Shown here: piece by piece, positions 1 through 5,564 of the stretch
How positions within the stretch are numbered: the first letter of the stretch is position 1
Layout: each line of letters starts with the position of its first letter
NCBI GenBank assembly: GCA_023414985.1
Contig: JAEZLY010000245.1
Location: 1-11,722 of the forward strand
Source of the DNA: Bacillota bacterium
GTDB lineage: Bacteria; Bacillota; Clostridia; Lachnospirales; Lachnospiraceae
Reading direction: 5' to 3'
Length of the DNA: 11,722 bases
Position numbers and translations under genes: made by a program
Notes under the pieces: model-generated
What the model was told of the DNA's origin: nothing
Seen by the model: the letters and a program-made list of their open reading frames with translations, nothing else
The model's database searches: none

Positions 1-789
1 ACGGAACTTATAGATGGACTGGTCATCATCACCCACTACACAGAGATTATATTCTCTTTCTCCATAAAGGTTCACGCCGGAGGAAAGTAGGTGAATCAGA
101 CGGAATTGGGCCGTGTTCGTATCCTGATACTCGTCCACCATCAGGTAACGGAACCGGTTCTGATAATAAGCGAGTGCCTCCGGAACCATCTGAAAAAGCT
201 CTACTGTCTTATAAATCAAATCATCAAAATCCAGAGCATTGCTCTGCCGGAGCCGTTTCTGGTATTCGGCATAAGCCTGAGCATAACGGTTTTGGTTTAA
301 ATCCCGGCCTGCATTTAATGCAAATTCTTCAGGAGAGATCATCTCGTCCTTTGCCTTGGAGATGACGGAGAGAATCGCACGCTCGTTGGTCTTCTTGGTA
401 TCGATATTCAGATATTTGCAGATTTCCTTCATTAAGGTTCTCTGATCATCGGTATCATAGATGGTAAAGCTTTTGGAATAGCCGATGGTATCTATGTATC
501 TTCGTAGAATCCTCACACAGGTGGAGTGGAAGGTACTTACCCAGATGTTCTCCGAACCGTAGCCAACGATCTTATCGACACGTTCCCGCATCTCCTTGGC
601 TGCCTTATTGGTAAAGGTAATTGCCAGGATGTTGTAGGGATTCACACCGCGCTCTTCAATCAGATAGGCAATTCGGTGGGTCAGAACACGCGTCTTTCCG
701 GAACCGGCACCTGCCAGAATTAATAACGGCCCCTTATCATGCAGCACTGCACGCTTCTGCTCGGGATTCAATGTATCATAAATACTCAT
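1..789 (-). CDS. pcrA: ATP-dependent DNA helicase PcrA/UvrD (N-terminal 263 codons, truncated by window edge)
   Basis: Superfamily 1 3'-5' DNA helicase acting in DNA repair and in clearing replication/transcription conflicts. The minus strand reads MSIYDTLNPEQKRAV from an ATG at 789. It shows the Q motif (LNPEQ, residues 7-11), the Walker A motif AGAGSGKT (26-33), motif Ia with FTNKAA, the Walker B-like VDEYQDTN (about residues 219-226) and motif III GDDDQSIY just before the edge. All are in the order expected for PcrA/UvrD. A GGAGG at 795-799 lies 5 nt before the ATG, which fixes the start. The frame is open to base 1, so roughly the first third of a protein of usual length about 730-780 is visible. 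PcrA is preferred over Rep/UvrD because it is the Gram-positive form and because a yerC-like gene lies nearby, as in Bacillus. Confidence 0.93.
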   Translation of the reverse strand, partial: MSIYDTLNPEQKRAVLHDKGPLLILAGAGSGKTRVLTHRIAYLIEERGVNPYNILAITFTNKAAKEMRERVDKIVGYGSENIWVSTFHSTCVRILRRYIDTIGYSKSFTIYDTDDQRTLMKEICKYLNIDTKKTNERAILSVISKAKDEMISPEEFALNAGRDLNQNRYAQAYAEYQKRLRQSNALDFDDLIYKTVELFQMVPEALAYYQNRFRYLMVDEYQDTNTAQFRLIHLLSSGVNLYGEREYNLCVVGDDDQSIYKFR

Positions 790-872
790 AGTAACCTCCA
801 GATAATTTTTATAGGAACATCATAAGACACCCGATAATTCGCAGGTATAAACAGATGTTGTAATACACATTA

Positions 873-878
873 ATTATA
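873..878 (-). promoter_or_regulatory. Possible -10 element for pcrA
   Basis: The minus strand carries a perfect TATAAT at 878-873, about 85 nt upstream of the pcrA start. I see no good TTGACA-like -35 box at 16-18 nt spacing, so this is only a weak candidate. The AT-rich stretch also contains a plus-strand TATAAT at 884-889, which could instead serve the RNA downstream. Confidence 0.25.
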
Positions 879-978
879 TCCTTTATAATTCAGTCGAAAT
901 ATACATCCACCTGGATTAGAAATATTGGTTTTAGCGGTACTCCTTAATAATACCCAAATGCATGAACGATGAGTAGAT

Positions 979-1184
979 CATGAATAGGGTGGCGTATGAG
1001 TTCATATCGGTCAGACCGGCCGACGAGGCTTCTTATGTCCGTTAGGAGACTCAGGTGGAACGACGTCAGCTTATGCGTCGTTTCACCATGCTTTGAGGCT
1101 CATATAAGGACATGCCGAAGGTAAGGGTACAGAAACTAAAGTTTCTGCGGCGACCGTATGAATTCATACACCACCTTATTCATG
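979..1184 (+). ncRNA. Large structured RNA, probable raiA-type noncoding RNA
   Basis: A 206-nt element closed by a long stem. Bases 979-992 pair with 1171-1184 (14 bp), 994-1007 with 1156-1169 (14 bp), and 1009-1012 with 1152-1155 (4 bp), interrupted by one C/A mismatch and one bulged C. Three of these pairs are G-U on the plus strand and would be A-C mismatches on the minus strand, so plus is the sense strand. Inside are a 12-bp hairpin (1054-1065 with 1076-1087), a 6-bp helix continuing that arm (1035-1040 with 1108-1113), and a 7-bp hairpin with UAAA loop (1130-1136 with 1141-1147). No convincing coding frame spans it. Length, multi-arm fold and clostridial setting match the raiA RNA, a roughly 210-nt RNA of Firmicutes linked to sporulation. 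The structured RNA is well supported. The raiA name is from size, fold and host only, not an alignment. A MITE-like inverted-repeat element is the alternative. Confidence 0.65.
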
Positions 1185-1318
1185 TTAGTAAACTTCGGCT
1201 TGTCGTATCATCCAAATCACAAACATATGTTTATTATAGCATGGCAGAGGGGCAGATTCAATCCTTCAATTCCTGTCCAGAATTAACAAATGCTGTTATT
1301 CATATGTTTATTTTTGCT

Positions 1319-1347
1319 TTGACATCTAGTAACGGATACTATATAAT
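1319..1347 (+). promoter_or_regulatory. Sigma-A promoter of the DUF1836 gene
   Basis: TTGACA at 1319-1324 and TATAAT at 1342-1347 are separated by exactly 17 nt, matching the consensus at every position. Transcription would begin near 1353-1355, at the ribosome binding site itself, giving a leader of only about a dozen bases. Confidence 0.85.
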
Positions 1348-1365
1348 GAAATGGAGGTGATTCTA

Positions 1366-2052
1366 TTGGATATGACGAAAGAGGAGTATATCAAGAGCTT
1401 AATCGACAGCTTGAAGGATGTAAAATACATCATGCCCGACGATATACCGAATATAGATTTGTATATGGATCAGGTTACGACTTTTATGGATAAGCATCTG
1501 AAGTCCTCGAAGCGTTATAGCGAAGACAAGCTCCTGACGAAGACGATGATCAACAATTACACGAAGAATGAACTGTTGCCTCCGCCCAGTAAGAAGAAAT
1601 ATACCAAGGAGCATATGCTCCTTCTGATTTTTATTTATTATTTCAAGAATATCCTCTCTATCAGCGATATCCAGAGCATCTTCAATCCGTTGACCGAGCG
1701 TTATTACGGAGATAAATCTAAGATTAAGCTGGAGCAGATTTATGAGGAGATCTTCCGGTTGGAGAAGGAGCAGACCGATGCCCTGACCAAGGATATGATT
1801 CGTAAGATGACCAAAGCGCAGGAGTCCTTTCCTGAGGTTACGAATAAGGAGGATCATGAATTCCTGACCACCTTCTCCTTTATCAGTATGCTTTGCTTTG
1901 ATGTATATATGAGAAAACACATGATTGAGAAGATGATTGATGATGCCCTGATGGGTGAGAGTAACCATAGAGCAAGTACAGGGAAACAGGAAGAGAAGAA
2001 GGACAGTAAGAAGAGCAGCAAGTCCGAGGAGAAAAAGCCTGAATTGTTATAG
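1366..2052 (+). CDS. DUF1836 domain-containing regulatory protein
   Basis: A 228-residue cytosolic protein of the DUF1836 family, common in Firmicutes and thought to bind DNA through a winged-helix/MerR-like fold; no defined target is known to me. The family segment runs from about residue 25 (PNIDLYMDQV) to 135. It includes the characteristic MINNYTKNELLPPPSKKKYT stretch and the following helical YTKEHMLLLIFIYYFK region. The C-terminal 30 residues are a charged Lys/Glu/Ser tail, probably disordered. An ATG at 1351 is in frame but lies upstream of GGAGGTGAT (1353-1361) and at or before the predicted transcript start. The TTG at 1366, 8 nt after GGAGG, is therefore the likely start. The gene stands alone between its own promoter and a terminator shared with the converging yerC-like gene. 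Confidence 0.85.
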   Translation: MDMTKEEYIKSLIDSLKDVKYIMPDDIPNIDLYMDQVTTFMDKHLKSSKRYSEDKLLTKTMINNYTKNELLPPPSKKKYTKEHMLLLIFIYYFKNILSISDIQSIFNPLTERYYGDKSKIKLEQIYEEIFRLEKEQTDALTKDMIRKMTKAQESFPEVTNKEDHEFLTTFSFISMLCFDVYMRKHMIEKMIDDALMGESNHRASTGKQEEKKDSKKSSKSEEKKPELL

Positions 2053-2110
2053 AAGCAAGAAATTAACGAATAATAATATACACGAATAATAAAATATATA
2101 ACTTATAAAA

Positions 2111-2150
2111 ATGAGCTCATAACCGATTGGTTATGGGCTCATTATTTATT
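2111..2150. terminator. Shared terminator hairpin between converging genes
   Basis: A 14-bp stem, 2111-2124 with 2129-2142, closes a GATT loop. It is followed by TTATTTATT on the plus strand and by TTTTATAAG on the minus strand. One G-U pair favours the plus direction, but both flanking genes end into it, so it probably works both ways. Confidence 0.85.
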
Positions 2151-2159
2151 GCTCACTCA

Positions 2160-2462
2160 TTATTTGTCCGAAAAGGGATCTTTCATTCTGGAGAAGACCA
2201 TATCATAGCCGTCATTGCCATAATTAAGAGAACGGTTAACACGGCTGATGGTAGCGGTAGAAGCGCCGGTCTTTTCTGCAATTTCCAAATAAGTCTTATG
2301 GCAGCGAAGCATACGCGCCACTTCAAATCTTTGAGATAAGGATAATAACTCGTTCACGGTACATATGTCTTCAAAAAATGTATAGCATTCCTCCGAATCC
2401 TTTAAACTTAAAATTGCCTCAAATAGATGGTCAACAGCAGTGGTTCTGATGTTTTTGCTCAT
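2160..2462 (-). CDS. YerC/YecD family TrpR-like DNA-binding protein
   Basis: A 100-residue protein of the YerC/YecD subfamily of the TrpR superfamily, a probable transcriptional repressor whose ligand and operators are not established. The C-terminal half carries the helix-turn-helix: LSLSQRFEVARML, then the YLEIAEKTGASTATISRVNR recognition segment, then the family ending SLNYGNDGYDMVF. An ATG at 2480 is in frame, but AAAGGAG at 2471-2477 sits 8 nt before the ATG at 2462, which gives MSKNIRTTAV and is taken as the start. A TATAAT on the minus strand (2495-2490) is a possible -10 element with no clear -35. In Bacillus subtilis yerC lies a few genes from pcrA; here both are on the minus strand with the RNA and the DUF1836 gene between them. 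Confidence 0.9.
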   Translation of the reverse strand: MSKNIRTTAVDHLFEAILSLKDSEECYTFFEDICTVNELLSLSQRFEVARMLRCHKTYLEIAEKTGASTATISRVNRSLNYGNDGYDMVFSRMKDPFSDK

Positions 2463-2576
2463 CGGTAGGACTCCTTTCATCCTGTTGTGATTATATGCTT
2501 TTTCACACAGTATAATTTTAACACTCTACGTTGTTGAAGTAAAGCATTTTTTCATCGCCCAAAGGTTAGAAGTAGA

Positions 2577-2750
2577 TTAGAAAAACCGCGGGAAACCAAA
2601 GAAAAAAGGTCTGGGAGGATACGGGCGGTAGTCGTCACGATGATGCCTGCGTCCCCGGTGAGGTCCATAGGGTGTCCCGTAAAAATCATCACGGCCTCTT
2701 CCTCTGTAATTATCATAGTCTCTGTATGGTCTACATGAGTTACATCCCAT
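2577..2750 (-). CDS. Small Tyr/Arg/Pro-rich protein, possible spore-associated protein
   Basis: A 57-residue low-complexity protein. The N-terminus is MGCNSCRPYRDYDNYRGRG, with a Cys-x-x-Cys pair (C3, C6). A middle rich in Arg, His, Asp and Tyr follows, and the tail is rich in Pro and Phe (RPFFFGFPRFF). No enzyme motif, signal peptide or membrane segment is seen. In-frame TTG (2759) and ATG (2756) codons lie 0-3 nt from the AAAGGAG (2760-2766). The ATG at 2750 lies 9 nt away and is the likely start. A CATATATTA element preceded by AC 16 nt upstream resembles a sigma-K/sigma-E mother-cell promoter, and Tyr-rich basic small proteins are common in spore coats. The coat role is inference; I do not recognise a named family. 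Confidence 0.65.
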   Translation of the reverse strand: MGCNSCRPYRDYDNYRGRGRDDFYGTPYGPHRGRRHHRDDYRPYPPRPFFFGFPRFF

Positions 2751-2772
2751 ATTCATCAACTCCTTTCTACAT

Positions 2773-2799
2773 TAATATATGCGTTGCTCGAATAATGGT
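2773..2799 (-). promoter_or_regulatory. Possible sigma-K/sigma-E-type sporulation promoter
   Basis: On the minus strand, CATATATTA (2781-2773) fits the CATANNNTA -10 pattern of mother-cell sigma factors. AC (2799-2798) lies 16 nt upstream, as in sigma-K promoters. The predicted transcript would start almost at the ribosome binding site. The pattern is short and occurs by chance in AT-rich DNA. Confidence 0.35.
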
Positions 2800-2821
2800 G
2801 AAAAATGTAATTATAGGCTTA

Positions 2822-2881
2822 TTGTGTAATTTCCAGCATTTCGTCAATACTATCCTAAAGTAGAGATACTTAATTACACAA
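2822..2881 (+). repeat. 10-bp inverted repeat next to a ribosome binding site
   Basis: Bases 2822-2831 (TTGTGTAATT) are perfectly complementary to 2872-2881 (AATTACACAA), with 40 nt between the arms. The right arm abuts the AAAGGAG of the five-codon reading frame at 2896, so a fold could affect that site. A protein-binding palindrome is also possible. Confidence 0.45.
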
Positions 2882-2895
2882 AAGGAGATGATACG

Positions 2896-2913
2896 ATGTT
2901 CCAGCCGGGGTAG
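2896..2913 (+). other. Five-codon reading frame with a strong ribosome binding site
   Basis: AAAGGAG at 2881-2887 is followed after 8 nt by ATG and then a stop after four more codons (MFQPG). The translation signal is as good as that of the real genes nearby, yet there is almost no product. It could be a leader peptide, the decayed start of a lost gene, or chance. It ends three bases before the first of two TTGACA boxes in front of the operon. Confidence 0.3.
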
Positions 2914-2938
2914 GGTTGACAGAAATAATTAACAGATA

Positions 2939-2967
2939 TTGACATTATATAAGCAAAAGAATATCAT
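2939..2967 (+). promoter_or_regulatory. Sigma-A promoter of the dlt-like operon
   Basis: TTGACA at 2939-2944 and TATCAT at 2962-2967 are 17 nt apart, giving 11 of 12 consensus bases. This puts the transcript start near 2974 and leaves a leader of about 65 nt before the first gene. A second TTGACA at 2916-2921 has no matching -10 box. The leader holds a small inverted repeat, TTGAT with ATCAA, at 3001-3016. Confidence 0.7.
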
Positions 2968-3040
2968 ATACATAAACTAAAGAATGTAAATAATTACCAA
3001 TTGATATATCTATCAAGGTTGATCAAGGCAGGAGATATCT

Positions 3041-4681
3041 ATGAAAAGGTATGGAAAACGTAAGAGCCGCAGAAAGCAAGTGATCCTTCTGGTTCTTAGT
3101 ATTGAATTATTACTGATTATGAGTGGATTGGCCTATATCGAGCTGCGGCCGATGGTTGTCAAGGCGGTAACCCTGGAAGCAGGCGAGCAAAAGCTGGATG
3201 TAAAAAGCTTTCTGAAATACAAGAACCGTCAGGGAGCCTTTGTAACAGATGTGAAAAAACTGGATACGACAACTCCGGGTATCTATAAGGTACAGATACA
3301 GATCGGGCGGAGAGTCCATACCTCGCTCTTAAAGGTTGTGGATACCGTGGCGCCTCAGGCTGTGGTCAGTGATCAGTTCGTACTGCAAGGGGAAGAGGTT
3401 GATCCGAATTCTTTTGTCTCAGATATTAGAGATATGACTGAGGTGAAGGTATATTTCAGGCATACACCGGATACTTCAAAACCTGGGGAGCAGGAAGTAA
3501 CACTGCTGATACAGGACAGCGGAGGAAATGTCACGGAAAAGAATGCTAAGCTGTCGGTTCTGGGTATTAAAAACCAGGTCGTAGTGGAAGCCGGTTCTCA
3601 AAGAATGCTCTCGGTAAGGGATTTTATACCCAATAACGGGTATGATGCAGTAATACTCACCGATCTGAAGACGATCAACACCAGTCAGCCCGGAAGCTAT
3701 CCTGTTGAGCTCGAGGTCAACGGAAGGCGAGTGACCGGTACCGTGGAAGTGGTTGATACCATTGCTCCTGTAGCCTCCGTAAAGGAACAGAAGATTTACC
3801 TTAAGGATGCACCCAAGGCAGAGTACTTTGTTGAGAAAATAGTTGATTCCACTCCTGTGACGGTAAGCTATAAGGATAAGCCGAATTTTGATAAGCCTGG
3901 TAAGATAACCTTCCAGGTGATCTTAAAGGACAGTACCGGAAATATCACTGAACTTCCGGTTACCGCTGAGGTGATTGAGGATAAGGAACCTCCTGAGTTC
4001 CAGGGTTTATCAGATAAAGTAGTATTTATCGGGGATTCCGTATCCTATAAAAAAGGTGTCACTGTAACCGATAACCGTGATAAGAAGGTGACCTTCTCCG
4101 TAGAGAACAGCGAGGTAAACCTGCAGAAGGAGGGTACCTATCCGGTTACCTATACCGCCAAGGATGAGGCAGGAAATAAGGCAGTTAAGACGATAAAGCT
4201 TGAGGTTAAGAAATTTGTTGCAAACGAAGAAACAGTCAATGCGCTCTGTGATGAGCTTTTACAACAGATAACAAATCAAAATATGACGAAACGGGAAATT
4301 GCCTATCAGATCTACTTATGGGTCAGAGGACATATTAGTTATAGTGGTGATTCCGATAAATCGGATTGGCTGGCAGAAGCTTTTCGGGGTATGACCAAAC
4401 GATCCGGGGACTGCTTTACTTATTTTGCCGTATCTCAGGCAATGTTAAGCAGAGTAGGTATCGATAATCTGGAGGTAAGAAGGATCAATGGAAGAACGAG
4501 GCATTTCTGGAGTCTGGTCAACTGCGGTGACGGCTGGTACCATTTTGACTCTTGTCCGAATAAAGACCATAAGGCTACCTTCATGCTAACCGAAGACCAG
4601 GCAGAAGAGTTAACCAAATCAAGGGGCAATAATTATTACGTCTATGATAAGAGCTTATATACAGCAACACCTGTGGAATAA
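3041..4681 (+). CDS. Membrane-anchored transglutaminase-like protein with tandem Ig-like domains
   Basis: A 546-residue extracytoplasmic protein. A basic N-terminus and one membrane segment (about 13-36) form a signal anchor. Five beta-sandwich-type repeats follow: 41-101, 105-175, 178-240, 244-312 and 316-391. The first and third are alike (EAG...V..F and VVDT.AP endings), as are the second and fourth (a KPG...V...DS.GN core), giving an A-B-A-B layout. The fifth resembles DUF5011/HYR-like domains (VTVTDNRD, YTAKDEAGNKA). The C-terminal transglutaminase-like core (about 415-515) has the expected triad: Cys458 in SGDCFTY, His488 in RHFWSLV and Asp503 in HFDSCP. Members act as cysteine proteases, cross-linkers or binding modules on cell-wall material; the substrate is unknown. 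GGAG at 3031-3034 lies 6 nt before the ATG. It is the first gene of the operon, and its end overlaps the longest frame of the next gene. Confidence 0.88.
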   Translation: MKRYGKRKSRRKQVILLVLSIELLLIMSGLAYIELRPMVVKAVTLEAGEQKLDVKSFLKYKNRQGAFVTDVKKLDTTTPGIYKVQIQIGRRVHTSLLKVVDTVAPQAVVSDQFVLQGEEVDPNSFVSDIRDMTEVKVYFRHTPDTSKPGEQEVTLLIQDSGGNVTEKNAKLSVLGIKNQVVVEAGSQRMLSVRDFIPNNGYDAVILTDLKTINTSQPGSYPVELEVNGRRVTGTVEVVDTIAPVASVKEQKIYLKDAPKAEYFVEKIVDSTPVTVSYKDKPNFDKPGKITFQVILKDSTGNITELPVTAEVIEDKEPPEFQGLSDKVVFIGDSVSYKKGVTVTDNRDKKVTFSVENSEVNLQKEGTYPVTYTAKDEAGNKAVKTIKLEVKKFVANEETVNALCDELLQQITNQNMTKREIAYQIYLWVRGHISYSGDSDKSDWLAEAFRGMTKRSGDCFTYFAVSQAMLSRVGIDNLEVRRINGRTRHFWSLVNCGDGWYHFDSCPNKDHKATFMLTEDQAEELTKSRGNNYYVYDKSLYTATPVE

Positions 4682-5564
4682 TGGGAAGGAAAAGACAGCA
4701 AAGCTCGCACTAAAAGTGCTCACCACTGTTCCTCCGGATTATCTAGATGAAAAATTTGAAATAGAAGAGGAGGCCGACATTACGAAGCGTCTGGGGATTA
4801 TCGGCGGACTGGGTCCGTTGGCAACCGCGTACTTTTATGAATTGATTACACGAATGACGGATGCGAAGACAGATCAGGAGCACATTGAGGCAATTATCTT
4901 CAGCAAACCCACGATTCCTGACAGAACGGCCTATATCATAGGAAAAAGCTGGAGGAATCCGATCTATGACATGCTGGAGGCCGGACAGCTTCTGGTTAAT
5001 ATGGGAGTTGAGTTGATAGCCATCCCCTGCATAACTGCACACTATTATTATGATACCTTATCGGAGAAAATCAAAGTACCGGTGATTCATGTAGTACGTG
5101 AGACGGCCCGCTATTTGAAGGCCAATGGAGTACGCTGCGCAGGTATTCTGGCTTCGGAAGGCACCATACGCAGCGGTCTGTTCCAGAAGGAATTAGATTT
5201 GTCGGAGATAAAGATGGTAATTCCAAAGGAAGATAAACAACAGCAAATCACTGATATGATCTATCAATGTATCAAAGCTGACAAACCGATTGATTTCAAG
5301 GTCTTTTGTTCTTGTTCCGAACAGCTGAGGGAGGATGGAGCAGAGGTGATTATTCTGGGATGTACTGAATTATCCTTGATCAAAAGGGATTTTATGTTAG
5401 GTCCGGGCTTTCTGGATGCGATGGAAGTACTGGCAATGAGAGCTGTTCTGAGTAGCGAAGCAAGACTGAAGGAAGATTATACTTCACTAATCACAGATGG
5501 AACGGCAGGAAAGGTATATGACAATGCAGAGAAATATAATGGAATACTTGGAGCAAATTGTTGA
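4644..5564 (+). CDS. Asp/Glu/hydantoin-type amino acid racemase (cofactor-independent)
   Basis: A cytosolic racemase of the aspartate/glutamate racemase superfamily, which interconverts L- and D-amino acids using two cysteines and no PLP. Visible are the nucleotide-loop-like start LGIIGGLGPLAT and the first catalytic Cys129 in IPCITAH (most relatives have PCNTAH). The second, Cys240, is in ILGCTEL. Substrate cannot be read from sequence; D-Asp, D-Glu or another D-amino acid is possible. The longest frame starts at ATG 4644, overlapping the previous gene by 38 bases and adding about 45 residues unlike the family N-terminus. Relatives usually begin close to KRLGIIGG. In this frame GAGGAGG (4767-4773) stands 5 nt before an ATT codon at 4779, giving exactly such a start, so initiation is uncertain. 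It is followed immediately by the adenylating enzyme, suggesting that it supplies that enzyme's substrate. Confidence 0.87.
   Translation: MIRAYIQQHLWNNGKEKTAKLALKVLTTVPPDYLDEKFEIEEEADITKRLGIIGGLGPLATAYFYELITRMTDAKTDQEHIEAIIFSKPTIPDRTAYIIGKSWRNPIYDMLEAGQLLVNMGVELIAIPCITAHYYYDTLSEKIKVPVIHVVRETARYLKANGVRCAGILASEGTIRSGLFQKELDLSEIKMVIPKEDKQQQITDMIYQCIKADKPIDFKVFCSCSEQLREDGAEVIILGCTELSLIKRDFMLGPGFLDAMEVLAMRAVLSSEARLKEDYTSLITDGTAGKVYDNAEKYNGILGANC

Noticed and set aside
91..723. Plus-strand open frames over the left edge
   Set aside because: They are antisense to the clear pcrA reading frame.
979..1184. The large inverted repeat as a MITE or transposon end pair
   Set aside because: Plus-strand G-U pairs in the stem and several well-formed internal helices favour a functional RNA, and I see no flanking target duplication or transposase. 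Genome copy number would settle it.
1112..1360. Plus-strand open frame of 82 codons over the RNA and the DUF1836 promoter
   Set aside because: It runs through RNA helices and the promoter, has no ribosome binding site and gives no recognisable protein.
1399..1968. Minus-strand open frame of 189 codons
   Set aside because: It is the antisense shadow of the DUF1836 gene, with no start signal and no family resemblance.
2916..2944. First TTGACA (2916) as a second operon promoter
   Set aside because: At 17-nt spacing the -10 position falls on the second TTGACA, not on a TATAAT-like sequence.
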